Under the pieces are notes generated by a model, which did no database searches, was not told the origin of the DNA, and worked only from the letters and a program-made list of their open reading frames with translations. A stretch of 48,039 nt of DNA from Oscillospiraceae bacterium. Lineage in GTDB: Bacteria > Bacillota > Clostridia > TANB77 > CAG-508. The DNA lies in NCBI GenBank assembly GCA_009785865.1, contig WQVL01000011.1, positions 1 through 48,039 on the forward strand, written 5' to 3'. Positions 9,434-20,053 of this stretch are shown one piece after another. Every line of letters begins with the position of its first letter. The first letter of the stretch is position 1. The position numbers and the translations under genes are program-made.

Positions 9434-10567
9434 ATGAACATTAATTCAATACTAAAGAAAGAGGGTATCACTGTTATTTCTGAGCTGAATACCCTTGAAG
9501 TTGATATTATTGCAAAAAATGTTTCGAGCAAGTTATGTCTGGCTTTTCCAGAACATAATTTAAATCGTTCTGTTCTTTTTGAGTCTTTTTCTACACTAAA
9601 AATGTTCATCGCAAATATGCCTGATAACGCAGACGGCGCTAAGTATTTTTCTAAGAATAATTCCATTTACTTTAGTGAAACTATCCCTTTTGATAATTTA
9701 GCTGATATTGCTATGCATGAGTGTATTCATTTTGTGCAAGAGAAAAAAGATATCAAAGGCAATATAATAAGTATGGGATTATATGATATGTCTTCTGGAC
9801 TTGGTATTAATGAAGCTACTGTACAACTTATGGCTTCAGAAGCCAATATGCTGCCTATTTCTGAGGAAAAATATTTTGATATATCTTTAAGTACAATAAG
9901 CCCTGATTACTATCCTTTAGAATGTTCCTTAGTTAATCAAATAGCTTACTTTACTGGAACTTATCCTCTATATCATAGTGCCCTAAACGGTAATGATGTT
10001 TTTAAAAAGACATTTGTAACTAAAGTCGGGGAAAAAACATATAACAAGATTTTAAAGAATTTAGATAAGCTATTGCTTCTAGAATCTGATTTAAGCTATT
10101 TTATAAGCCAATTAAACAATGCAGAAAAGCCAAGGGAAATTAAGTTGTTAGGAGAATTAGCTGCCGCAAAAAAACAAGCGATTTTAGCATTATTCTTTGC
10201 TACTCAAAATATAATTATGAAAAAATTCTTCTCAGCAGAATTTAATTGTGTGAAGACCCTTAATGATATAAGAGAATTCAAACAAAAGATTTATAATTTT
10301 AAAAATGTTATTGGAACAACAGATGGCTACGAGTTCTACAACAGACTTTACCGCGAAATGATGGAACTGCTACAAAGAAAACATGAATACATTGAGAATC
10401 ACGGTGATATTAGTTTATTCTATCCGAATAATTATAATTCTTCTACTGCCCTTGTAGTAGTGGAAAATACCGTTTCTGCATTTTCATTTATGAATATTTT
10501 CTTCAAAAAGCTAGGTAAACTATTCAAGCATAAACCTGTTATACAAAGCATAAATGAAGTTGAATAA
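9434..10567 (+). CDS. Unknown 377-aa protein with an HExxH motif
   Basis: The ATG at 9434 follows AGGGAG. A central AMHECIHFVQEKK (about residues 93-105) is an HExxH zinc-peptidase-like motif, and a possible third ligand region follows (LGINEATVQLMASEA, about 125-139), resembling gluzincin-type spacing with Glu. No signal peptide is visible; the C-terminal part is helical and Lys-rich. It could be a cytoplasmic metallopeptidase or a relic of one. The family is not recognised. It is monocistronic, with its own terminator. Confidence 0.65.
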   Translation: MNINSILKKEGITVISELNTLEVDIIAKNVSSKLCLAFPEHNLNRSVLFESFSTLKMFIANMPDNADGAKYFSKNNSIYFSETIPFDNLADIAMHECIHFVQEKKDIKGNIISMGLYDMSSGLGINEATVQLMASEANMLPISEEKYFDISLSTISPDYYPLECSLVNQIAYFTGTYPLYHSALNGNDVFKKTFVTKVGEKTYNKILKNLDKLLLLESDLSYFISQLNNAEKPREIKLLGELAAAKKQAILALFFATQNIIMKKFFSAEFNCVKTLNDIREFKQKIYNFKNVIGTTDGYEFYNRLYREMMELLQRKHEYIENHGDISLFYPNNYNSSTALVVVENTVSAFSFMNIFFKKLGKLFKHKPVIQSINEVE

Positions 10568-10605
10568 AACACTCTTTAGCAAAGTTAACTAAAGAGTGTT
10601 TTATT
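10566..10605 (+). terminator. Bidirectional terminator
   Basis: AAACACTCTTTAG and CTAAAGAGTGTTT pair around a 9-base loop, with T or A runs on either side. It is shared by the convergent HExxH gene and the uracil-DNA glycosylase gene. Confidence 0.85.
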
Positions 10606-10655
10606 TTGTTCAAATTATATTTCTATATCTAGCTTATCTTTTCTTTTATACTATA

Positions 10656-11198
10656 TTAAGATTGTATACTCTTCATGTCGCTCCAGAAATCTATTTTCTT
10701 ATCTTCGTCTCTGAGTAAAGCTGCTGGATGAAATGTAGGTATATACATTCTTCCATCTTTCTCAATCCATTTTCCTCTACTAGCTGTGATTCCATATTCT
10801 TGTCCCAGAATAGCTTTTAGCGCCACACTACCTAGCAGTACTATGATTTTTGGATCGACTAGCTCAATTTGACTTTTCAAATATTCTATACAACTACTTA
10901 CCTCATCTGGTTCTGGATTCCTATTTCCCGGGGGTCTACATTTAACAATATTTGCAATGTATAGTTCTTCCCTTTTAATCCCTAATCCATTTAACGCCAT
11001 ATCCATTAGTTTTCCTGCTCTTCCTACAAATGGTTCTCCTTGGATATCCTCATCTGCCCCTGGACCTTCTCCAATAAACATTACGTTGGCATTTCTATTT
11101 CCTACACCAATTACAACATTCCTTCTATGTTCACTTAGCTTACACTTTGTACAATCGCTACATGCCTGTTCTAGCTCTTCCCATGTTTTATATGTCAT
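10656..11198 (-). CDS. udg: Uracil-DNA glycosylase, family 4 (iron-sulfur)
   Basis: The enzyme removes uracil from DNA to start base excision repair. The 180-residue product has the family 4/5 Fe-S cysteines (CSDCTKCKL, then CRPPGNRNP), motif [17 protein letters not shown] and the C-terminal motif TFHPAALLR. The start overlaps the addB stop by 11 bases, so the two are translationally coupled. Confidence 0.93.
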   Translation of the reverse strand: MTYKTWEELEQACSDCTKCKLSEHRRNVVIGVGNRNANVMFIGEGPGADEDIQGEPFVGRAGKLMDMALNGLGIKREELYIANIVKCRPPGNRNPEPDEVSSCIEYLKSQIELVDPKIIVLLGSVALKAILGQEYGITASRGKWIEKDGRMYIPTFHPAALLRDEDKKIDFWSDMKSIQS

Positions 11199-14100
11199 TT
11201 GATTTCTCCTCTTTTAATTCTTCCATTATTATATCTTTTGTTCTATTTCCTATATATGCATAAGAGTTTAGACGATTATTGAATCCGCATATTCCACTAT
11301 ATGTACAGTTCTTGCACGATGTTCTTTTTGTTTTGAAATCATATATTGGCTTAATTTCTATGCTTCCCTGCATTATTTCTTTAGAAATCTCTTTAATTAT
11401 TCGATTTGCTGTTCTTTGAAGAATCGTGAATTCTTCTTTTGTAATTACACTAGTCCCTGATTTTTTTATTGTTCCGGTTAACATTTAATGATACTGGAAT
11501 GGACTTAGAACTTCCTTGCTCTAATTTATTGTCCATCATTTTTAGAACATTAACATCCGCTAAAATCAAACCTTGCATTTTAAATTGCTTTCTTATCTCT
11601 TCCTCTAATTCTTCATCACTTAGATTTTTCTTTGATTTTATAATTGGGTCTATTAGATTAAAGTATAGTATCCCTGAAGGCTGCGCGTTCTCCTTTTTGG
11701 CCATGCTATCTATGTATGTTATAAGTTGAATTTGTGTTCCAGCAACTAGCTCATTTAAATTTATATCTTTCGATGATGATTTGTAATCTATTACCCTAAT
11801 AAATCTCGCATCTTCGTTCTGTCCTGCATCAATTCTATCAATTTTTCCTGTTAGCTCTACATCCCCTATCTTATCCCTAAACTCCACTTCACTTCCGTAT
11901 AAGTTCAAATTCACTATTTTGCATCTGTTCGACTATATATTTTATTGATTTTGTAATTACTTTTTTAAGTCTATTAGTTAGCACAACAAATTTAGGCGAC
12001 GCTGTAAACATACGGTTCTTGGTTAGTGCTAGCTTTTCCTTAATTATATTATCCACTAGAGTCGTAATATCTTTATTTAAAGTATTTCTTTTTTCCTTTT
12101 CTGTACATGCTTCACTTCCATAGTTTCCTTCTGCATATCGTTTAAAGAATTCGTCAATTACTTCATGCATAAACGAACCTGTGTCTAATAGGTTAAGCTT
12201 AAACTCGTTTTTCTCTTGTAATTTTAATCCATATTTTAAGTAATATGAAAAAGGGCATTTCCTATATTGTTCTAATTTTGATATGCTTGTTTTTAAAGTA
12301 GCTCCGTATAGCTTATCTATATTTTCTTTACTAAGCATTCCACTACTATTATCATATGCCATTCCTTCTATAGCTCTTTTTAGCTTCTCTTTCCATTCAT
12401 CATCAGCCTCCTCTGAAAACCAATTATATACTTTAAACCATATCGGCTCTATTTCCTCTCCATCTCTGAAATTTTTCAAGTTAGTTAATAGCAAATCAAA
12501 TGCAGGTCCTGGCAATTGTAATAAGGAGCTAATATCATCTGTTTTAGTCACTTCTACTGTTGGTTTTATTTTTTTGCATGTTAAATCACTTTGCTCTTTG
12601 AGTTTTGGAAATATTCTTTTGAGTTTTGAAATTAATATTGATGGTCTTAGAGCAGCTCCCTCTTTGTTTGATGATGTATATGACACATACAGCTTCTCTT
12701 CAGCTGCCGAAAAGACTTTATATATCCCATACTGCTCTTCATATAAGCTATCCAATGTGTTTTTTGCAAGTGTAATGCCCTTTTCACTCAATAACGTTCT
12801 ATCTGTATCATTTAGAAACCCTTCCGCTGGCGGTTTTCCTGGGAATATACCATCATTTAATCCTATTATAAATACTGCTCTAACTTTACTTGTTCTTGAC
12901 CTATCTACATCTCCTATTATAACTTGATCTATATATCCAGGAATTTTACCTAAATCGCTATTCTTTAACCCTGTTTTTAAGATACTGCTATATGTACTAA
13001 AACTCATTTTTTCATCACCAAAAACAAGTACAATTTCATCAAGTAGCTCTATCAGCAAGTCAAAACTTTTCTTGTATTCTTCTGCCATATATATTTCATT
13101 TCTTTGCATAAAATACGTTATTTTTTCATTTAGCTTCTCTCTTATCCTGTTCTCCTCTAAGAACATATATATTGCTGCTGTTATCTCCTTTACGTATTTT
13201 TTCTCTACACCTTTTTTAAATTTCAAAAGTGGCTCAACAATTTTTATCCTTAACTCATTGAAGTTTTCTTCTTCGTCATATTCCCAATCTTGGTTATACC
13301 ATTTAGTTCCTCTAATTCCCCATTTTGCACAGTAGTTTTCTAATTTATAGATATCTTTCTTATCTATATCATCATATAGTCCACACTTTAGATACGCAAA
13401 CACCGTATCTAGATTCCAACCTTTAGCAAAAATATCTATGATACTCAAAATATATTTTACCAATATATTGCCTGTCAGTTCTTCCTTTCTATCTATAAAG
13501 ATTGGAATATCATATTTTGCAAATATTGTCTCTACTATTGTTTCCATTTCCTCTAGGATTCCAGTTATCACTGCTATGTCACTATAGTTGTACCCTTCTT
13601 CTTGCACAAGCTTAGTTATGTTTTTACATGCAGCTTCTATTTCGGAATATGGATTAGACGCTAAAAATAAGCTAATATTCTTTAAGTCATCGTCATATTT
13701 CTTATAAAGATGCGAATATATATTTTCTTCTAAGTGTCTAATCTCTTCGTTTCTAAATCTATATTGCTCTTTTAATAGTATCGGCTGTCTTACTTCTACC
13801 GATAATTCTCTTGCAGTTTCTTCTAATTTCTTTGCAGTTTTTTTGTTATAGTAGAAAATGTCCGTTTCTGGCTCTGTTAGTATTGCTATCTCATCTGGTT
13901 CTACGCACATTGTTACACTAATGCTTTCTGCTTGCCTCATTAATTCTTTAATTACACTATATTCCTGAATAGTGAAACCTGAAAATTCATCTATATATAT
14001 TAAGGAATCTTCAAATACCGGTGTTTTTTCTAATTGTTTTGATAAAATTGTAAGTGTATCATCTTCATCTATATAACTTCCCTTTATCTTCTGTTCATAC

Positions 14101-14578
14101 AAAGAATATATTTTCCTTATATCTTGCAATTTAGTTTTCAGATACTTATCTGCTTCAGTTTCTTCCACACTCTCTAATTGTTCTAAATTTATGCTATACT
14201 TTTTAAATTCTGTAACTGTTTTTAACATCAATTCTACATTGCCTTCAGAACTTCCAAGAAACTTTAAGTTTTTCTTCTCTTTTTCTAAAAGATCATAGAT
14301 GAGCATGGCTCTTCCGCTTTTAGATAGCTGCACCTTTGCTCTCCCGCCCTATTTCTGTCAGCATCCTGCGTGCTATCAAGTTAAAACTAACTACCTCTGC
14401 ATTTATGCTAGCATTTTCTCCAAGAGTATCTAGTAGCTTTTTTTCTGTCCAATACGAAAACTGCTCTGGAGTTATTATATATATCTTTTTCCCCAGATTA
14501 ATTTTTCTTCTTATGTCATTCAAAATGTATTCTGTTTTACCACTTCCAGATTTGCCGGTAAATTAGCTGTAGGCTCAC
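11188..14578 (-). CDS. addB: AddB helicase-nuclease subunit, four CGG +1 sites
   Basis: AddB is the nuclease-bearing partner of AddA in double-strand-break repair. The GTG start at 14578 follows GGGAGGG. Four in-frame CGG codons interrupt it. 14555-14557 restores [11 protein letters not shown] (Walker A). 14344-14346 restores [18 protein letters not shown]. 11895-11897 restores SEFELIGSEVEF. 11474-11476 restores [13 protein letters not shown]. The restored protein has 1128 residues, the usual AddB size. The C-terminal nuclease shows VIDYKSSSK, and the Fe-S cysteines are [10 protein letters not shown] and [12 protein letters not shown]. addA is not adjacent in the window. Confidence 0.94.
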
Positions 14579-14593
14579 TTTGACCCTCCCTCT

Positions 14594-14640
14594 TTTTCTT
14601 AGCCTTAACATCTATGATGTGTACGAATAAGTTATGCCTT
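14594..14640 (-). repeat. Dispersed leader repeat, copy B, in front of addB
   Basis: The minus strand reads GCATAACTTATTCGTACACA then ATGTTAAGGCTAAGAAA and runs straight into the addB ribosome binding site GAGGGAGGG. Confidence 0.75.
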
Positions 14641-14645
14641 AGTAT

Positions 14646-15510
14646 TCATCCTATTTCTCTTCTCCAATAGAATAGATACTGCTGTGCTATCCCTGCTGAG
14701 TCTCCATATTTTTCTTTTGCCAGTTCTTCTATTTCCTGTTTGCTTAGCTTCTTGCCTTTGCTTCCATCTGTATATAGCTCATTCATAACACGTTCTACCC
14801 ATACATCAATGGGGAATATTTCTTTTTTGCTAAGCCCAAATAGCATTACACATTCTGCCACTTTAGGACCTACTCCAGGCAGAAACATTAGCACTTCTTT
14901 TACTCTGCTTATATCATGTTCTTCCTTTAGATTTTCTAAATTTATATCTCCTTTTTGCATAATTTTTGTAGTTTCATACACTCTTTTATCTCTAAATCCT
15001 AGCCCTAACTTTCTTAAATCTTCTACCCTTGCTTGTCCAAGTTCTTCATAAGTAGGAAATGTATAATATTCTTTATCGTTCCATGAGATTTTCCTTCCAT
15101 ATGCTTTTGAAATCCTTTCAATTATACCTTTTATTCTTGGTATATTGTTATTTGCTGAAATTATATAGGAGATGATCGTTTCCCAAAGATCTTGATTCAA
15201 TATTCTTATTCCATATCCATATTCTATGCTACACTTTAAATGCACATCTACATTTGATAATTCATACTTGGTCTGTTCATAATCATAGTTTAAATCAAAA
15301 TACTCTGAAACTAATTCCTGTATATCTCCTTCGCAAATTCCTTTAAAAACTATATCCCTGCCATCTTTATATACATTGAGCACATTTCCCTTAAAGACTC
15401 CGGTATAACTTCCGGTTTTCTTCTAAATTCCATCTAAAGCACTGCCCACATTCAAAGATATGTTTTGGCTCAAAAGACTCTATGTTTTTGAGTATGTATT
15501 TCTGTTCCAT
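14646..15510 (-). CDS. ogg: 8-oxoguanine DNA glycosylase (OGG1 family), one CGG +1 site
   Basis: The enzyme excises 8-oxoguanine and nicks the abasic site. The N-terminal OGG fold begins MEQKYILKNIESFEP and contains CGQCFRW. The helix-hairpin-helix glycosylase domain follows, with FLPGVGPKVAECVMLF and catalytic Asp in FPIDVWVERVM. The frame breaks at AAC CGG AAG (CGG 15412-15414); skipping C gives ENGSYTGVFKGNVLNVYKDG and a 287-residue protein of normal length. A second CGG 12 bases on (15400-15402) is then out of phase and harmless. Confidence 0.93.
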
Positions 15511-15553
15511 GCCTTAATTTTATCATGTTTCAGCTTAATATGTAATAATTTGA

Positions 15554-15581
15554 TTGACTTTTATTTTTTTTCCTGTATGAT
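15554..15581 (+). promoter_or_regulatory. Promoter for rubredoxin
   Basis: TTGACT (15554-15559) and TATGAT (15576-15581) have a 16-base spacer, about 50 bases upstream of the rubredoxin start. Confidence 0.6.
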
Positions 15582-15632
15582 ATGTATATACAGTCTACAT
15601 AGTTTGTATTTCAAGAAAGGATTGATAAGTAT

Positions 15633-15767
15633 ATGACATATAAATGCAGTGTTTGCGGATATATATATGACGAAAAAGTAGAAGATATTAAATTTGAAAA
15701 TTTACCAAACGATTGGACTTGCCCATTATGTGGTGCCGGCAAAGATGTATTTACTAAGGAAGGGTAA
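15633..15767 (+). CDS. rub: Rubredoxin
   Basis: This 44-residue cytoplasmic electron carrier has a single Fe(Cys)4 site formed by [11 protein letters not shown] and [16 protein letters not shown] precedes the start. It probably donates electrons to rubrerythrin or related oxygen-defence enzymes. It is slightly shorter than the usual 52-54 residues, with a compact loop between the two Cys pairs. Confidence 0.95.
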   Translation: MTYKCSVCGYIYDEKVEDIKFENLPNDWTCPLCGAGKDVFTKEG

Positions 15768-15799
15768 GCGAATCAATATTTTAATGAAATTCCATAGTA

Positions 15800-15828
15800 A
15801 AGCCAGAAATTAAATTTCTGGCTTTTTG
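15800..15828 (+). terminator. Terminator after rubredoxin
   Basis: AAGCCAGAAATT and AATTTCTGGCTT form a stem followed by a T run. Confidence 0.85.
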
Positions 15829-15910
15829 ATTGTCTTGTTATTCTATTTCTACTTTGTTCTCTTGTAATCTTCAGTTGACGAATTCAACTGTGACTTTACA
15901 GGAAAATGTT

Positions 15911-17203
15911 TCAACGCGTAGCATTATATTCATCTATAACTATATCTTTTAATTTAAATAAAGCATATGTATTTATAATTGCTAAAATTCCTACTAAAAC
16001 ATTAACTAGTGTCCAGATAACGCTACTAGACATTACACTTCCTATTACAATGCTTATCATCGTAATTAATTTCAGAATCATAATATCTGCTTTGCTCGTT
16101 TTCTTTATAAACTTCAAGCTAGATTCTCCATAGTAGTATCCTGCAAGAACTGTAGCTAACGCAAATAAAGTAATTGTTATCGTAATGAGTATAGGTCCTA
16201 TAGCTCCTATGTGATATTTAAATGCATACAGTGTTATCTCTATTCCGTTGGGATCCCCTATAACTAAGCTTGCGTAGCTTGACATGCATACTACAAAAGT
16301 AGTTATTGTCGCAAATAATATGTTTTCAATATGTATCCCAAAAACTTGAACAAACCCATTGTCTACGGCTGTTTCTGTGTCAGCTGTCGCAGCAGCTATA
16401 GACCCCGTTCCTAACCCTACTTCACTTGAAAAAATTCCTTTTTGCATACCAATTAATAGTGTTGAGATTACCCCTGCTCCAAAACTTCTAAAATTAAATG
16501 CACTATCTAAAACTAAATTAAATACAGGTCTTATCATAGGAATATTTGAAAAAATTATATATGCACAAACTGCTAGATAAAAAAATGTAACTATTGGTAT
16601 TAATTTTTCTGTAACATTTGCAATTTTCTTAACTCCTCCGAAAATAGTTACTCCTGTAATTGCTGCAATAGTTACTCCTATTATAATTGGGTTAATATTA
16701 GCTATATCATTTATACTTCTACTTACTGTATTTACTTGAACTGTTAAGAATCCACCTATAAATGAGACTATAATAATAGCAGCATAAATAACTGCTAACT
16801 TTTTATTTCCCATTCCATCTTTTATATAGTAGAATGGCCCCCCTCTATAAATATTCCCAGAATCTTTTCTTCTAAAAACAACCGCTAGCACACTTTCTGC
16901 AAAAGCCATTATTGCACATAAAATAGAAGTCATCCATATCCAGAAAAGGACCCCTGGTCCTCCTAGATATATTGCAAGAGCAATTCCAGAAAGCGAACCT
17001 ACTCCAATTCTTCCTGCTAGTGACATAGTAAGAGATTGAAATGCACTTATACTATCCTTTTTATTTGGCTTTTTTGAAATTGCTTTCCACATTTTTACGA
17101 AATTGAGATGTAAAAAACGTAATTTGAAAGAAAAATATATTCCACCCATGAAAATCATTATGCTTGCAACTATCCATAAAGCTTGAATCAACAATTCTAA
17201 CAT
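15911..17203 (-). CDS. Sodium:alanine/glycine symporter (AGCS family)
   Basis: The 430-residue polytopic protein has about 10-11 membrane helices. AGCS signatures include SLAGRIGVGSLSGIALAIYLGGPG in the first third and QKGIFSSEVGLGTGSIAAA in the second half. It imports alanine or glycine with Na+. It begins at 17203 behind AGAGG. A strong hairpin separates it from the upstream hydrolase gene, so it may have its own promoter. Confidence 0.9.
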   Translation of the reverse strand: MLELLIQALWIVASIMIFMGGIYFSFKLRFLHLNFVKMWKAISKKPNKKDSISAFQSLTMSLAGRIGVGSLSGIALAIYLGGPGVLFWIWMTSILCAIMAFAESVLAVVFRRKDSGNIYRGGPFYYIKDGMGNKKLAVIYAAIIIVSFIGGFLTVQVNTVSRSINDIANINPIIIGVTIAAITGVTIFGGVKKIANVTEKLIPIVTFFYLAVCAYIIFSNIPMIRPVFNLVLDSAFNFRSFGAGVISTLLIGMQKGIFSSEVGLGTGSIAAATADTETAVDNGFVQVFGIHIENILFATITTFVVCMSSYASLVIGDPNGIEITLYAFKYHIGAIGPILITITITLFALATVLAGYYYGESSLKFIKKTSKADIMILKLITMISIVIGSVMSSSVIWTLVNVLVGILAIINTYALFKLKDIVIDEYNATR

Positions 17204-17254
17204 AGTATTACCTCTGTTAAAAGGCTATTCCAAGATTCCAGTTTTATTACAGAG

Positions 17255-17287
17255 AAAAACACAGATTTCATACTTAAATCTGTGTTC
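17255..17287 (-). terminator. Terminator between hydrolase and symporter genes
   Basis: On the minus strand ACACAGATTT and AAATCTGTGT pair around AAGTATG and are followed by TTTTC. A longer outer stem (TTACAGAG with CTCTGTAA) extends it. Confidence 0.75.
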
Positions 17288-17328
17288 TGCTCTGTAATAA
17301 GCCTTAGATACATATCTCTTTTTATTAA

Positions 17329-18012
17329 TTATTCAAAAATAATATCACTAGCTATAATGCAGCCTGCTGTCTGCATAAATTTCAAAGCCATAAGATGATG
17401 CAACTCCGCATTGTGATTTAGCCTTATATCCCCAAGCTCCAAATTATATGATCCCACTGCTGGCTCACATATAACAACGTTTATCTTTCTACCAATTTTA
17501 TTCCCATACGTTTTAATTGCCACTGCTGGCTCCATTACACAAACGTCTGTAAGAAACCCGCTAAACACAATCGTATTAATATTTGTATTACTATCTATCC
17601 ACTCTTTTAATTCTTTTTCATGAAATCCATTTGTTGAATGCTTGTATACCATAAGATCTGTTTTAAACTTTCTTAGTTCAGGAATCAGTTCCGCTTCTTC
17701 TGTACCTCGAATACAATGAGGTGGATACGCTTCGAATTCTAAAGAATTTTCGTCATGCCCTTCTGTTATACAAACAATTGGCACTCCCCTTTCGCTAGCT
17801 TTAGTAAAAAGCTCTATAATATTTGGCACTCTCCCTGGCGCCAAAGGATTCGACATTGCTCCTTCATATACAAAACCTACATTGGTGTCTATATTAAATA
17901 GTGCCGATTCCTTCGCTGGAATCGTTACTGGCTTTAGCTGATGATACCAGTCACAAATCTCTCCTAAAGCTTTTTGCATGTCTTCTATTTGCTTATCTGT
18001 TAGTTTTTGCAT
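17329..18012 (-). CDS. Isochorismatase-like cysteine hydrolase (nicotinamidase type)
   Basis: The 227-residue protein has the fold's Asp-Lys-Cys triad: Asp in FNIDTNVGF, Lys in MVYKHSTNGF and nucleophilic Cys in FLTDVCVMEPA. Family members hydrolyse nicotinamide, isochorismate or N-carbamoyl compounds; the substrate cannot be told. An N-terminal helical extension of about 35 residues precedes the core. The start at 18012 follows AAAAGGAG. Confidence 0.85.
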   Translation of the reverse strand: MQKLTDKQIEDMQKALGEICDWYHQLKPVTIPAKESALFNIDTNVGFVYEGAMSNPLAPGRVPNIIELFTKASERGVPIVCITEGHDENSLEFEAYPPHCIRGTEEAELIPELRKFKTDLMVYKHSTNGFHEKELKEWIDSNTNINTIVFSGFLTDVCVMEPAVAIKTYGNKIGRKINVVICEPAVGSYNLELGDIRLNHNAELHHLMALKFMQTAGCIIASDIIFE

Positions 18013-18078
18013 TGTTTTCTCTCCTTTTAAACTATTACTATCTAAATATTTATGCTTTTCTATGAGACTCTACGCAAA

Positions 18079-18124
18079 GTATAACTTATTCGTACGTATC
18101 AAAGATGCTAGAGCTAAGAAAATT
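18079..18124 (+). repeat. Dispersed leader repeat, copy C
   Basis: TATAACTTATTCGTACGTAT, AAAGATGCTAGAGCTAAGAA. It is near-identical to copies D, E and F. Confidence 0.8.
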
Positions 18125-18301
18125 ATACTATATATTCTTCTCAAAATCTATACTCTTTTTAGTCTACAGTTTTTCTGTTTTAAAATCCTCCATCTTCTTG
18201 TGACACATAGGTTTCATTTAATATTTTTCTCTATAAACTCGACCGGTAGGTCAGATTCATTGACAACTGCAATGATAGCATATAGTATTAATTAATCTAC
18301 A

Positions 18302-18344
18302 GGATAACTTATCTGTACGCATCAAAAATGCTACAGCTAAGAAA
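18302..18344 (+). repeat. Dispersed leader repeat, copy D
   Basis: GATAACTTATCTGTACGCAT then CAAAAATGCTACAGCTAAGA. It is in tandem with copy E. Confidence 0.85.
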
Positions 18345-18352
18345 TACATAAA

Positions 18353-18396
18353 GCATAACTTATCTGTACGCATCAAAGATGCTACAGCTAAGAAAA
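18353..18396 (+). repeat. Dispersed leader repeat, copy E, in front of acpP
   Basis: CATAACTTATCTGTACGCAT then CAAAGATGCTACAGCTAAGA. It leads directly into the acpP ribosome binding site AAGGAGG. Confidence 0.88.
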
Positions 18397-18413
18397 TTAA
18401 GGAGGTACTAATC

Positions 18414-18653
18414 ATGAGTTCAGAAGAAATTTTTAATAAGATTAAAGATATTGTAGTTGAACAATTAGGTTCAGAAGAAAGTGTAGTAACGATGGAAGCT
18501 GCTTTTTTAGATGATTTAGGAGCTGATTCACTAGATATAGTTGAATTAATTATGGCACTTGAAGAAGAATTTGATATAGAAATTCCAGACAATGAAGCTG
18601 AAAAAGTTAAAACAGTTGGTGACGTTGTAGAATATATGAAAAACAATAGTTAG
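18414..18653 (+). CDS. acpP: Acyl carrier protein
   Basis: The 79-residue acidic four-helix protein carries growing fatty acids on a phosphopantetheine attached to Ser in [13 protein letters not shown]. It has no fab genes next to it and stands alone between leader repeats and a terminator. It has a strong AAGGAGG site and no in-frame CGG. Confidence 0.96.
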   Translation: MSSEEIFNKIKDIVVEQLGSEESVVTMEAAFLDDLGADSLDIVELIMALEEEFDIEIPDNEAEKVKTVGDVVEYMKNNS

Positions 18654-18672
18654 TATACAAATTAAAAATAGT

Positions 18673-18714
18673 AAAATCCCCTAGGCTGAATTAATTTAGT
18701 CTAGGGGATTTTTT
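18673..18714 (+). terminator. Terminator after acpP
   Basis: AAAATCCCCTAG and CTAGGGGATTTT form a stem around a 16-base loop. It can act on both strands between convergent genes. Confidence 0.85.
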
Positions 18715-18725
18715 CATTATATTAA

Positions 18726-20015
18726 TCATTCCTTAAATCTGTTTCTTGGTTTATATGGAATTGTATTAGATTCTTTTTCACTGCAATATAATAATGCTGA
18801 TATGTATGATGTTATAGGAATTACTGTTATAAGGCCTATACTCCCTGTAACACCCTTTATAACTTCTTCTGTCATCATCTCTATATTTATAATGTGACTA
18901 AATTCGGTATTGTTTGCCATAAACAATAATATAATTGTGATTAGACTCCCTACATAAGCAAGTATCAAAGTATTACTCATTGTAGCCATTGCATCTTTCC
19001 CGATATTCATACCTGCAGTAAACAATGCTTTTCTCGATATTTTTGGGCTTTCTTTCTTCAGCTCCCAAAGCGAAGATGCTATCGACATCGCAACGTCCAT
19101 ACATACTCCCAAGGCTCCAATTATTATTCCAGCAAACATTAACCCAACTAGATTAAATGTTGTCTCTTGCTCTATAAACATAAGATGGACTGAATCTCCA
19201 TTAAGTCCAGACATTCTAGTAACACTTGCAAAAACTATAGCAAGAACACCTGCAATTGCAAATCCACAAGTAGTACCTATAATTGCTGCTGCTGTTTTCT
19301 TTCTTAATCCACTTATAACTAAGAAACAAATAATTGTTATTGCAATACATGAGAGTACCGATATAAGAACCGGATCTCTTCCATCCAGAAGTGAAGGTAG
19401 TGTAAATAAAAATATTATTCCTAAGGTTACAACAAGGGATGCTATTGTCTGCACTCCTTTTAACCTCCCTATAATAAGTATTAGCACAAGGAATATAGCA
19501 ATTAAGATTATGAGTCCATTCTGCCTTTGGACTAGATCTATATACGCTGTAGGTGTATCTCCCCTTATGTCTATTGCTACATAGGCTCTATCTCCCACTC
19601 TTAACGCATCAAATCCCATACTTTGCTCTTGATCACCAGCTAGAAAATGTGTGGCCTCTATTCTTTGTCCTTCTAATTCTCCTTCAAGTATTTCGACTAC
19701 TAACAATTGAAGTGTCTCTTCTCTATCAGAAAACATTCCAGATTCTCTTGTAATAATTCCCCTTACCTCTACTACTCTGGCAGATACTCTTTGTAGTGCT
19801 AGCATTGCTGCCATGTCTGTATCAGAAAATGAATCATCAAATGTAATTATTACTTCACCAGGCTCAAATTCTGTATCATCAAATATATCATCCGTCTCTC
19901 CAAGAAATTCCCACCAATCATAATCAATCGCTTGATCATCTATTGCAAATACGCTGCTTCCTATAGCAATTATGCTTATAATCGTTAATATTACTAGTGT
20001 TAATTTTAATTTCAT
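18726..20015 (-). CDS. YibE/F-like family membrane protein
   Basis: The 429-residue protein has a signal-like N-terminal helix, an extracytoplasmic OB-like part (about 50-165, including VRGIITRESG and RVGDRAYVAID), then about seven membrane helices with GVCMDVAMSIASSLWEL, a YibE/F signature. The molecular role of this family is poorly known. It lies next to the DtxR-type regulator gene (39 bases), on the same strand and downstream of it, so possibly metal-regulated. Confidence 0.85.
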   Translation of the reverse strand: MKLKLTLVILTIISIIAIGSSVFAIDDQAIDYDWWEFLGETDDIFDDTEFEPGEVIITFDDSFSDTDMAAMLALQRVSARVVEVRGIITRESGMFSDREETLQLLVVEILEGELEGQRIEATHFLAGDQEQSMGFDALRVGDRAYVAIDIRGDTPTAYIDLVQRQNGLIILIAIFLVLILIIGRLKGVQTIASLVVTLGIIFLFTLPSLLDGRDPVLISVLSCIAITIICFLVISGLRKKTAAAIIGTTCGFAIAGVLAIVFASVTRMSGLNGDSVHLMFIEQETTFNLVGLMFAGIIIGALGVCMDVAMSIASSLWELKKESPKISRKALFTAGMNIGKDAMATMSNTLILAYVGSLITIILLFMANNTEFSHIINIEMMTEEVIKGVTGSIGLITVIPITSYISALLYCSEKESNTIPYKPRNRFKE

Positions 20016-20053
20016 CTTATCCCCCGTTTAATTTGTATTAAAAAATGTATTAT

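Larger units (their letters stand above)
18013..18413. other. Intergenic region holding three leader repeats
   Basis: The region lies between the divergent hydrolase and acpP genes. Repeats C, D and E account for about 130 bases. The remainder (18125-18300) is AT-rich with no gene seen. Confidence 0.7.
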
